Assembly (NCBI GenBank): GCA_900550955.1
Contig: URUF01000026.1
Span: 1-28,973, forward strand
Length of the DNA: 28,973 nucleotides
Origin: an uncultured Eubacteriales bacterium
GTDB taxonomy: Bacteria > Bacillota > Clostridia > Christensenellales > Aristaeellaceae
Reading direction: 5' to 3'
Shown here: in pieces, positions 14,306 to 21,327 of the stretch
Position numbering within the stretch: the first letter of the stretch is position 1
Layout of the letters: the number at the start of each line of letters is the position of its first letter
The notes under the pieces: generated by a model
Told to the model about the DNA's origin: nothing
The model's input: only the letters and a program-made list of their open reading frames with translations
Databases searched by the model: none
Position numbers and translations under genes: made by a program

Positions 14306-15367
14306 TTATTCGTTGCCCGAGCCCAATATGCCGCGAATCTCGTCAATCATTTCCGAATCCTTCATACGGAATTTAAATTCAACGCGCCGTGAGGCGTCCA
14401 TGTTAATGGTTCCGTCGCTATTATAAATAGGGTCGGAATAGCTGCGGCCCTTCGCGGTGAGAATATCGCGCAGCTTAGAAAGCTGCTTCTCGCTCAAGCC
14501 GGGCATTTGCAGGCAATAGGTTGCCACGCTAAGCGCGCGCTGCTGGGATAGCTCCAGGTTCACCAGGTATGCGCCCTGCGTATCCGTATGGCCTTCAATA
14601 ATGATTTCCCCAAGATAGTCCTGGTATTCCGGCTGCAACAGCACGCCCAGATATACCGGGATAAACTCGTCCAGCAGGGCGCGTCCGCTTTCCTTGATGC
14701 TGCTCTTGGCAACATCAAAGAATACGGCGCTTTCCAGCATGATATCGCCGGTGTTGCTATCCACGCTGGCCTTAAGATCCGCCTGGCGCAAGGCCGCGGT
14801 AAGCTCCTTAACAATCTTGGTGCGCACGCCCACCAGGTCGTCCAGCCTTTGCTGCTGGGTATCCATGGCCGCCTGCTGCTGCCCCAGCAGGATGGTTGCG
14901 TTGGCCAGCTCCTGCTGCTTGGTTTCCAGTTCGGTATTGGCGGCCGTCAGCTCCGCTTCCTTTTGCGTAAGCGCCGCCTGTGCCGCCAGGATGATCTTTT
15001 CCTGTTCCTCCAGGGTCAGGCTTTGGTCGTTCAGCAGGCTTTGCTTTTCATCCAGCTGCGTAAGCGCGCTGGTTAGCTCGTCCTGCTTGGCCGTCAGCGC
15101 GGCCTGCTGGGTGGTAAGCTCCTGCTGCTGCTTATCCAGCGTGGCCTTTTGCTCATCCAGCGTGCTTTGCTGGGCGCTCAGCAGCGCGCCTTGCTCGTCC
15201 AGCTCCGCCGTTTTGGTTTCCAGCATCAAAAAATACTGGTAAACGCTGTAACACAGCACAAGCACAAAAACCAGCAGCAGCGCCGCCATCATATCCGAAT
15301 AGCTGATCCATGCCGCGCCGCCGTCTGCCTTGCCGCCCGTGCGGCGCACATATCGTTTGCGTGCCAT
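14306..15367 (-). CDS. MotB/OmpA-like (ZorB-like) protein with long coiled coil
   Basis: A 353-aa protein. A short Arg/Lys-rich cytoplasmic N-terminus leads to WISYSDMMAALLLVFVLVL; Asp25 sits at the start of the single membrane segment, where MotB and ZorB carry the ion-binding Asp. Residues about 48-193 form a very long Gln/Leu-rich coiled coil with near-repeats such as STLDEQKATLDKQQ. Residues about 207-340 are an OmpA-type peptidoglycan-binding domain (FFDVAKSSIKESG, IIEGHTDTQGAY, ELSQQRALSVA, DASRRVEFKFRMKD). AAGGAG precedes the ATG, 12 nt after the MotA-like stop. It should pair with the MotA-like subunit as the wall-anchoring half of an ion-driven motor. Lack of flagellar genes argues against flagellar MotB. 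Confidence 0.9.
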   Translation of the reverse strand: MARKRYVRRTGGKADGGAAWISYSDMMAALLLVFVLVLCYSVYQYFLMLETKTAELDEQGALLSAQQSTLDEQKATLDKQQQELTTQQAALTAKQDELTSALTQLDEKQSLLNDQSLTLEEQEKIILAAQAALTQKEAELTAANTELETKQQELANATILLGQQQAAMDTQQQRLDDLVGVRTKIVKELTAALRQADLKASVDSNTGDIMLESAVFFDVAKSSIKESGRALLDEFIPVYLGVLLQPEYQDYLGEIIIEGHTDTQGAYLVNLELSQQRALSVATYCLQMPGLSEKQLSKLRDILTAKGRSYSDPIYNSDGTINMDASRRVEFKFRMKDSEMIDEIRGILGSGNE

Positions 15368-15379
15368 TGGCGCTTCTCC

Positions 15380-16600
15380 TTACATATCAAGCGTTGCCTG
15401 TTCAGGCTCGTTGGCGTCCTGCGGCTGATCGTTCAATTCACCCGTGAGCTGATCCACAGCGGCCTGCATGCGCCCGAGCGAATCTGACAGGGCCTCCAGC
15501 CGTTTGGTTAAATTGTCCCCGGCGCTTTGCGCCGCGCTCACGTCATTCGCGCGTCCCAGGCGCTCGTTTTCCATTTCTTCGTTCAGCAGCTGCATCTGCC
15601 GGGCAATCTCCGCGCTGGCCAGCTGCATTGCCTTGGCGTCTTGCGCCATGGCGCGCGCGGCGTCCAGCGTGGTTTGCAGGTTCTGCTGCGTTTGAATCTG
15701 TCCCTGGTTCACAGCCCGCATGGTATCGCCCAAGGCGGTCATCTGATCGCTTAGGGAAGTGTTCATCTGCTGCACAAACTGGCCCACGATGCGCCTTACG
15801 CCATCCACCTGCTCGCGCGTGGCGCACTTAATAAACGTGTCCAGCGATTGGGTGAGCGGCGACATAGCGCGGCCGATGGCCATTTCCAGCGAGGCGGCGA
15901 TATGGTTGCTCATGCTCTCGGCCAGATGCGCCATGCGCGCGTCCTCATCCTGCTTTTGGCACATAAGCTGCACCTCCGGCTGCAAGGGGCGCGGCATAGC
16001 CAGCTCGTAAAACGCATCCTCAAAATTGTCCAACGCGCGAATGGCGCGGCCCGCCGCCATACGGTTGAACATGTTAAACATCAGCGAGCATGCAATGCCC
16101 GCCACCGATGTGGCAAAGGCAAAGCGCATGCCGCCCAAAAGCTGCGGAATGCTTTCGATGGTGCCCTGGGCATTGCTAAAATCCACGCTGGTAAGGCCCT
16201 GCATCAGGCCCATAAAGGTGCCCAGTATGCCCAGGGACGTAAGCAAGCCCGGAATCAGCTCCGCCAGCTGGGCATGGCCGGGCTTTTCCACAACGCTTTC
16301 CTCGTTGATATATTCGCGCGTGTCGCAGGGGATGCCGCGCATGTCCAGCTGCCCGGCGTTTAGCAAAAACTGTTGCCACTCGTTGCGCAGCGACCGGCCC
16401 AGGAAGCGCGCCTCCCGCCACAGCGGGCGCTCGCCTGCCGCGGTGCTCTTTTCCAGCTTGATCACCGCGCGGTTGAGCAGCGCCGCATTGCGCAGCAGGG
16501 GATAAATGCACTTGATCAATCCAATCAGCGTGACCAGCGCAATGGCGGCATACACCAGGATTTCCGATAAATTGGCCGTAAGGCGGGACAATTCGTCCAC
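15380..16600 (-). CDS. MotA/TolQ/ExbB (ZorA-like) ion-channel protein with long cytoplasmic tail
   Basis: A 406-aa protein with three hydrophobic segments: about 14-36, 115-137 (IPGLLTSLGILGTFMGLMQG, the MotA/ExbB channel motif) and 158-178 (MRFAFATSVAGIACSLMFNM). After the last segment about 225 residues of Gln/Ala-rich helix run to the end, a predicted cytoplasmic coiled-coil tail. This layout fits ZorA of Zorya defence systems better than flagellar MotA (four segments, no tail) or TolQ/ExbB (about 230 aa). The GTG at 16600 is chosen because TTGGAGGT lies 6 nt upstream; the ATG at 16621 has no ribosome site. It is first in the operon and has a good promoter. It probably forms a pentameric proton or sodium channel around the MotB-like dimer (family inference). 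Confidence 0.9.
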   Translation of the reverse strand: MDELSRLTANLSEILVYAAIALVTLIGLIKCIYPLLRNAALLNRAVIKLEKSTAAGERPLWREARFLGRSLRNEWQQFLLNAGQLDMRGIPCDTREYINEESVVEKPGHAQLAELIPGLLTSLGILGTFMGLMQGLTSVDFSNAQGTIESIPQLLGGMRFAFATSVAGIACSLMFNMFNRMAAGRAIRALDNFEDAFYELAMPRPLQPEVQLMCQKQDEDARMAHLAESMSNHIAASLEMAIGRAMSPLTQSLDTFIKCATREQVDGVRRIVGQFVQQMNTSLSDQMTALGDTMRAVNQGQIQTQQNLQTTLDAARAMAQDAKAMQLASAEIARQMQLLNEEMENERLGRANDVSAAQSAGDNLTKRLEALSDSLGRMQAAVDQLTGELNDQPQDANEPEQATLDM

Positions 16601-16643
16601 GCTAGCACCTCCAAGTTCCATACTTTTCGATAGGTTTCGCTTT

Positions 16644-16672
16644 ATTGTAACGCTTTTTTCATACTTTGTAAA
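16644..16672 (-). promoter_or_regulatory. Promoter of the stator-like operon
   Basis: On the minus strand TTTACA (16667-16672) and TACAAT (16644-16649) are separated by 17 bp. The -10 box is 43 bp before the GTG start. Its presence makes the three-gene operon independent of the upstream DUF4230-like gene. Confidence 0.78.
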
Positions 16673-16737
16673 TACGTTTGGAACAAATCAACCGCCGTCC
16701 ACACAGCTATTCAACGCGTCAAAAATGAAAATAACGG

Positions 16738-16775
16738 CAAGCGGCGCGCCCTTTTTTCAAAGAACGCGCCGCTTG
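16738..16775. terminator. Terminator between the DUF4230-like gene and the stator-like operon
   Basis: CAAGCGGCGCG (16738-16748) and CGCGCCGCTTG (16765-16775) form an 11-bp perfect stem. On the minus strand it is followed by CCGTTATTTTCATTTTT, a U-rich region, and it starts 18 nt after the DUF4230-like stop. Confidence 0.7.
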
Positions 16776-16793
16776 AAACCTGTAACAATTTGC

Positions 16794-17435
16794 CTATACC
16801 GCCTGCTCCTGAACCGGCGCCGCTTCGTTCAGCGCGCTGTCCTCCACAACGCGCACCTGGCAGCTTACGCCCAGCGCGCTTTGCTGCGCCACGGTGCGGA
16901 ACAGCGTTTCCAAATTGTGAACCGTCACGTTCCAGGCGTTTTGGCGGTACTGCGCGTTGGCGCTGTATTCCGCAAACAGCCTGTCCTCAAGCTCCTGCTT
17001 GATGGCCGCATAGCGCTGTGGCGTAAGCGGATACAGCCAGTCATACTTGCGCATGTTGTCCTCGTCCACGGTAAGCTTCTGATATCCCGGCACGGGCGAA
17101 GGTACGCGTATTTCCACCGTTCCCTCCCCCGCGCTTACCACCGAGCGGCTCAAATCCACCGTAAAGCGCATCTGGAAGGTATAGGGCATTTCCACCTTCT
17201 GCACGGTGCCCAGCAGCCATGCATCCTGCGAAACCGTTTCCTGGCCCGTGGTTTCAATTTCGTAAACCACCAGCTCGTTTTTTTCACGCAGGGTTTCGGA
17301 AAGTCTTTCGCTAATCCAGCGGGTGTTTCCCTCGCCAAACAGCCGTGTATAAACCGCGGGCCCAAACCGCACTGCCGCAAACGCCAACGCCAGGCAAATC
17401 ACAAACCCCAGCAATCTTTTGAAAAATCTTTTCAA
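16794..17435 (-). CDS. Membrane-anchored DUF4230-like protein
   Basis: A 213-aa protein with a basic N-terminus (KRFFKR) and one hydrophobic segment at about 8-30, leaving some 180 residues probably outside the cell. The pattern ELVVYEIETTG, a strand-rich centre with GEGTVEIRVPSP and KLTVDEDNMRKYD, then a long helix (RYAAIKQELEDRLFAEYSA) resembles DUF4230 proteins, whose function is unknown; the match is by eye. The start is a TTG at 17435 with GGGAGG 9 nt upstream. It follows the 63-aa protein by 29 nt and is followed by a terminator, so it ends its own operon rather than the stator-like one. Confidence 0.72.
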   Translation of the reverse strand: MKRFFKRLLGFVICLALAFAAVRFGPAVYTRLFGEGNTRWISERLSETLREKNELVVYEIETTGQETVSQDAWLLGTVQKVEMPYTFQMRFTVDLSRSVVSAGEGTVEIRVPSPVPGYQKLTVDEDNMRKYDWLYPLTPQRYAAIKQELEDRLFAEYSANAQYRQNAWNVTVHNLETLFRTVAQQSALGVSCQVRVVEDSALNEAAPVQEQAV

Positions 17436-17464
17436 GCGGCCAAACCTCCCGCATCAAGCGCCGG

Positions 17465-17656
17465 CTACGCCGGCATCCACTTGGAAATCTCCACAAACAA
17501 GAGCACCAGCAGCTGTACCAGCACATACAGCGTGGTTAGCCCGCCCACAAACATCAGATATCCCCGGAAAAACCGGCCTATTCTGCCGCTGCGGCGCCGC
17601 CTGCGCGGAGTGCGATGCGAGGTTCCATGACCGCCTGGAGCAATGGGTGTTTGCAT
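17465..17656 (-). CDS. Small single-pass membrane protein (63 aa), unknown function
   Basis: A short protein with a cytoplasmic N-terminal half rich in Arg, Gly and His (TPRRRRRSGRIGRFFRG) followed by one long hydrophobic segment (about residues 34-56) and a short tail KWMPA. AAGGAGG sits 7 nt before the ATG at 17656, which is strong support for translation. The positive-inside rule predicts N-in, C-out. It lies between the SpoIID-like gene and the DUF4230-like gene on the same strand. A TATACT box upstream (17706-17711, minus strand) could give it a promoter, but no good -35 box accompanies it. The other overlapping minus-strand frame has no membrane segment and is rejected. Confidence 0.7.
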   Translation of the reverse strand: MQTPIAPGGHGTSHRTPRRRRRSGRIGRFFRGYLMFVGGLTTLYVLVQLLVLLFVEISKWMPA

Positions 17657-17779
17657 ATGGCATCCTCCTTGGCACATCCTATGCGTAACGCGGGGCTACG
17701 CTATCAGTATACGACAGGATTCGCCAAAAAGCCAGAGAAAAACCAATGTTTCGCATTTGTAAAATTGCGGGAACGCCGT

Positions 17780-19630
17780 TCAGGATTCTTCGCGCGTCAG
17801 GTATTTTTCCATCACGTACCCCTCCGCCGCGTCGGTGCGCACCTTCACCCATCCATCCTCGGCGCAGCGCTCCAGCACCAGCAAGCGCTGGTTTTTATAC
17901 AGCCGCATCAATATGTTGCCGTTCAAATCCGGCGTTTCGCGCAGGTTCAGCGAGCTGTCGTTGTCAATCTGCGTTACCAGCGCAACCCATTGACCGGCCT
18001 GGGGCTGCTGGGTAAGGGGCATCACCGTGGGGCGCGGGGTTGGCGAGGGCGCTGGGCCCGCCGTGGCGGAAAGCGCCGCTTCCGGCTGTGCAAGGGTTAG
18101 CGGTTCCTCGGCGTACTGCATCAGGGTGAGGCCGGGGTAGTAGAAGGCTAGAATTTCCTGATAGGTTTTGCCATACGCGCCCGCCATCCACTGCGCGCCG
18201 CGCTGGCTCATGCCCACGCCATGGCCGTAGCGCCTGGCCTGTATCGTATAGGCGGTTTTGGTTTCCACAACGCTCCAAAGCTCGTTATCGTAATTGCCGC
18301 TGATATCCAGCCCCAAGGCGCTTTCCGCGTCTGGGAAGATGGGGATGTCCAGCGCGAAGGCTTCCTCAATGGCGGTAAACGGCCCGTAAATGGGTTCGGG
18401 CGTGGGCTCTGGCGTAGGCTGGGGCGTTGGGGTTGCGTCGGCCGCCGGCGTTGCCGCGGCCGGAGTTGCCGCAGGGGAAGCTGCCGGCGCTTCCGTCGCC
18501 TCCTGCACCTCAAACAGGCTTACCTCCTCGGTATCGCTATCGATCAGTTCCACAGGCGCGTCTTTGCGCGTGCGTCCGCTAACGCGCACCGTCATGTGCA
18601 GCATGGTCATGCGCTTGCTTTGCGCATTCTCCGGGGTATCCGCGGTTACGCTGTCCACCGCGTCCACGCGCACGCTTTCCGGGGCCGCGTCGTACCCCCG
18701 GGCTTCCAGCGCGTCCGCCAGGCGGCTGGCCAAAAGCTTGCGCAGCGCATACGGGGCCGTTTCTCCCGCGGCATACGCTTTTTTTATCTCGAGGGCGCGC
18801 ACTACGCTGGCCGGGTTTTCCACATCGTAAGGGTCGTCGCCAAAGGCATAGTAGCCAAAATCCTCGCTGGTGGGCCATACGGTTTCCACCAGTTCGGTTT
18901 GGCCGCCGTTGCTGGCGGCATAGTAGCACTGCGCCAGCTTGCCCTTATAAAACCCGCAGACGCCGCGCGTTTCCCGAATGGCGCGTTCCGTCTGCCCCTT
19001 TCCTGGCAGATAGCCCCTAAAAACCTGGTCGTTGGTGGTATCCACCAGATCATAGGCTTTGGAAGCGTCCTGCTTGCGCAGCGCATAGGTGCGCGCCGCC
19101 ACTGCCTGCGCCTTGAGCGCCTCCAGGGGAAAGGCCTCGCTCATCTCATACGGCACCACGCCCAGCAGATAATCCTCCACATGCAGGCTTAAAATAGGCC
19201 GCAGCTTGCCATCAGCCACGTCCAGCTGCAAATCGCCGCGGTACAGCGCGGGATAGTTGGTAAGATAAAAGCCGCTCTCGTCCTGGTTTTCCACAGCGTC
19301 GCGCTTCAGGGTAAGGCTTTGCCCCACCAGTTGGCTCATTCCCTCATAGTAAAGGTACATCGCGCCATCGCGGAAAATCAGCGCCAGCTCGCTGCCAGCC
19401 TGAAAATGCAGGTTCGCGCCCTCCTGCGTTACCGCCGTGTACGGCGAAACCAGCGTAATATCCATGCGGTCTGTTAAGCCCAGGCGGCTTAACAACACGC
19501 GCACAATCTGGCTGCGTTCTCCCGCCGTGGGCATGTCCTGCGCCATACCGCCAAGCGGAAGCGCCAGCATAACGGCCATAAGCGCCAAGGCGGCCATACG
19601 TATCAGGTTCCGGCGTTCAGAGCGAATCAT
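17780..19630 (-). CDS. SpoIID/LytB family protein with C-terminal SH3 domain
   Basis: A 616-aa exported protein. A signal peptide (basic n-region, hydrophobic 12-30, cleavage near GMAQ) precedes an N-terminal domain. The SpoIID/LytB domain starts about residue 145 with LLGVVPYEMSEAFPLEALKA (Glu162 matches the catalytic Glu of SpoIID lytic transglycosylase), then VAARTYA, TNDQVFRGY and CYYAASNGGQTE. It resumes about 465 with YGHGVGMSQRGAQWMAGAYG after an unusual insert containing a Pro/Thr/Ala-rich linker (378-413). A second linker leads to a bacterial SH3 domain (about 545-612; SLNLRETPDLNG, GWVKVR). Such proteins cut or bind denuded peptidoglycan. At 616 aa it is far longer than sporulation SpoIID (about 340 aa), so it is probably a paralogue. 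GGAAGGAGG precedes the ATG. Confidence 0.9.
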   Translation of the reverse strand: MIRSERRNLIRMAALALMAVMLALPLGGMAQDMPTAGERSQIVRVLLSRLGLTDRMDITLVSPYTAVTQEGANLHFQAGSELALIFRDGAMYLYYEGMSQLVGQSLTLKRDAVENQDESGFYLTNYPALYRGDLQLDVADGKLRPILSLHVEDYLLGVVPYEMSEAFPLEALKAQAVAARTYALRKQDASKAYDLVDTTNDQVFRGYLPGKGQTERAIRETRGVCGFYKGKLAQCYYAASNGGQTELVETVWPTSEDFGYYAFGDDPYDVENPASVVRALEIKKAYAAGETAPYALRKLLASRLADALEARGYDAAPESVRVDAVDSVTADTPENAQSKRMTMLHMTVRVSGRTRKDAPVELIDSDTEEVSLFEVQEATEAPAASPAATPAAATPAADATPTPQPTPEPTPEPIYGPFTAIEEAFALDIPIFPDAESALGLDISGNYDNELWSVVETKTAYTIQARRYGHGVGMSQRGAQWMAGAYGKTYQEILAFYYPGLTLMQYAEEPLTLAQPEAALSATAGPAPSPTPRPTVMPLTQQPQAGQWVALVTQIDNDSSLNLRETPDLNGNILMRLYKNQRLLVLERCAEDGWVKVRTDAAEGYVMEKYLTREES

Positions 19631-19908
19631 AAAACGCCTCCTTCCCAGAAAATCATCAAAGGTATGCGTAAATCAAACGAATCGTTAACGCGCTTTGTTG
19701 CAGGTAACTATTTGCCTTTCACTATGGCGCTTTCATGCGTATGGTACCACTTATGGCCGCAAATAGCAAGCGCCGCAACGGTTTGGCAGGCTGCCCGCCA
19801 TATGGATTCAACCCCCGGTTTCTCTCCCCTTGGCATCTCCCCTGCCTTTCCGTATTGGTTTTTTGCGTCAATCCTGCCCAAAGGAGCAGCCAAGCGATAT
19901 ACTAGGCG

Positions 19909-20028
19909 TTAGTAAAGGTAGCCCAAGCGGCCTATCCTGCGGATATTCATAATGAAAGGGCCCTCGTACTCACCCGCTTTGAGGAAGGCCGGTATCGTGC
20001 GCGGAAAAATGCAGTCCATGGGCGGCAT
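19909..20028 (-). CDS. Possible small or remnant ORF (39 aa)
   Basis: A minus-strand open frame starting MPPMDCIFPRT and ending RRIGRLGYLY. The sequence looks protein-like (FLKAGEYEGPFIMNI) and the frame stays open upstream to about the epimerase terminator. It could be the tail of a decayed gene or a small protein. There is no clear ribosome site before the ATG and I recognise no family. Low confidence. Confidence 0.22.
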   Translation of the reverse strand: MPPMDCIFPRTIPAFLKAGEYEGPFIMNIRRIGRLGYLY

Positions 20029-20055
20029 TTCCGGATAGATAGCGCGACTGCCCGC

Positions 20056-20099
20056 CCAAAAAGAAAAGACCGCCCCAGCCCCATTGGGCTAGAGCGGCC
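20056..20099 (-). terminator. Terminator of the gntR-epimerase transcript
   Basis: On the minus strand GGCCGCTCTAGCCC and GGGCTGGGGCGGTC form an imperfect GC stem around a short loop, followed by TTTTCTTTTT. It begins within 10 nt of the epimerase stop codon. Confidence 0.75.
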
Positions 20100-20107
20100 T
20101 TTTGCGC

Positions 20108-21313
20108 TTACTTAGCCAGCACCTCGCCGATCATCTGATCAACCATGCTGAACATGCGGGGCAGATGGAACGGGCCCTTGAAGGTGCTGCCCTTGGTGGA
20201 GGGCATTGTAGGCTTGCCGTCGCGGCGCAGGTAGCCGTACCATTCGCCATATTCCGGGTCGCTGAACACCTGCTTGCAGTAGTCCAGCGTTTTGGTAAAC
20301 CAATTGTAGAAGCGCTCGTCGCCGGTATCGCGGTACGCCATCATCGAGGCGATCAAAATCTCGTCGTGCGGCCACCAAAGCTTCATATCATGCTCATAGG
20401 CCTCCGGCGGCAGGCCCTTGCAATCGATAAAGTACAACAGTCCGCCGTACTCCTTGTCCCAGCCGGCCTCAATGGCGTAATCAAACACCGTTTCGGCCTT
20501 GCGGTGCAGCCCGGCATCGCCAATGTGGTTGGCAAAGTCCATCAGGAACCAGCTGCATTCAATATCGTGGCCGGGGTTCACAATGCGGCCTTCCGTTACC
20601 TGGTCGCGCACCTCGCCGTTGGGGCCCACGTTTTCCAGCGTGCAACGCAACTCGGGCTTATGGTGATAGCGGAAAATATCCTCCACACACTTGCGGGAGC
20701 GCTCGTCGTACTTCGGGGTGTTCCCGGGGTCGCAGCGGCGCATCACGGAGCACATGTTCAAATAGATCATGGGGTTTCCCAGCGCGTGGCCGGAACGGGT
20801 TTCCGGGATGGTCTTGGGGCCCATCCCCACGGGATCCTCAATCAGGCCCTGGTACAGGTTCCAGTACAGGTCATAGGCGTCGCGCGCGCGCTGCATGCAG
20901 GCTTCATCGCCGGTGATGGCGGCATATTCCGCATTGGCAATGGCATAAAACGCCTCGGAGAAGAAATAGCGGCGTATGCGCAGGGGCTTGCCCTCGGCGG
21001 TTACGGTAAAGTACATGCGGTTGCCCTGCTTGCGGCTGATGCAATGCGCTTCCATAAAATCCAGGCAGCTTTTGGCAAAGTCCAGCCAGTCCTGCCTTAC
21101 GCCATACACGTGGCACAGGTAGGAAAACGTCCAGGCGCAGCGTCCCTGCATCCAAACGCTTTTATCGGTGGAATAGATTTTGCCGGCGCGGTCCAGGCAG
21201 GTATACACGCCGCCGTTTACATGATCCCAACCGTTTTTCACCCAAAAATCCGCGCAGCGTTCCAGTTCCGAATGAATCCATTCCCGCTGTGAGTTGAGAA
21301 GCGCCCTATCCAT
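20108..21313 (-). CDS. N-acylglucosamine 2-epimerase (AGE family)
   Basis: A 401-aa cytoplasmic alpha/alpha-barrel enzyme that should interconvert N-acetylmannosamine and N-acetylglucosamine. Family hallmarks are WDHVNGGVYTCLDRAG near residue 30, KSVWMQGRCAWTFSYL, RRYFFSEAFYAIANAEYA, the catalytic-site His in NPGHDIECSWFLMDFA and a second in KLWWPHDEILIASMMAYRDT. Length matches the family (about 390-410). AAGGAGGG lies upstream of the ATG at 21313. It follows the GntR regulator by 14 nt in the same transcript and is divergent from the importer and lyase genes. Unlike NanE it acts on the unphosphorylated sugar, so a GlcNAc kinase is needed before NagA. Related AGE enzymes act on other sugars, so the substrate rests mainly on context. 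Confidence 0.9.
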   Translation of the reverse strand: MDRALLNSQREWIHSELERCADFWVKNGWDHVNGGVYTCLDRAGKIYSTDKSVWMQGRCAWTFSYLCHVYGVRQDWLDFAKSCLDFMEAHCISRKQGNRMYFTVTAEGKPLRIRRYFFSEAFYAIANAEYAAITGDEACMQRARDAYDLYWNLYQGLIEDPVGMGPKTIPETRSGHALGNPMIYLNMCSVMRRCDPGNTPKYDERSRKCVEDIFRYHHKPELRCTLENVGPNGEVRDQVTEGRIVNPGHDIECSWFLMDFANHIGDAGLHRKAETVFDYAIEAGWDKEYGGLLYFIDCKGLPPEAYEHDMKLWWPHDEILIASMMAYRDTGDERFYNWFTKTLDYCKQVFSDPEYGEWYGYLRRDGKPTMPSTKGSTFKGPFHLPRMFSMVDQMIGEVLAK

Positions 21314-21327
21314 GCTAAGAACCCTCC

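Larger units (their letters stand above)
19631..20107. other. Long gene-poor spacer between the SpoIID-like and epimerase genes
   Basis: Apart from the epimerase terminator at the right and a 39-codon open frame (19909-20028), I find no convincing gene. A 61-codon minus-strand frame (19708-19893) has unusual codon choice and no ribosome site. The left part should carry the SpoIID-like promoter, but I see no clear -35/-10 pair. Confidence 0.5.

Noticed and set aside
13793..16672. Canonical Zorya defence system or flagellar stator
   Set aside because: A canonical Zorya call needs ZorC/D or ZorE, and a flagellar call needs flagellar genes or a four-segment MotA; none is seen, so only Zorya-like is claimed.
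19708..19893. 61-codon minus-strand frame in the spacer
   Set aside because: Codon choice is unlike the neighbours, no ribosome site is visible, and no similarity is recognised.
20102..21292. 396-codon plus-strand open frame opposite the epimerase gene
   Set aside because: The epimerase frame has clear family motifs and a ribosome site; the opposite frame has neither.
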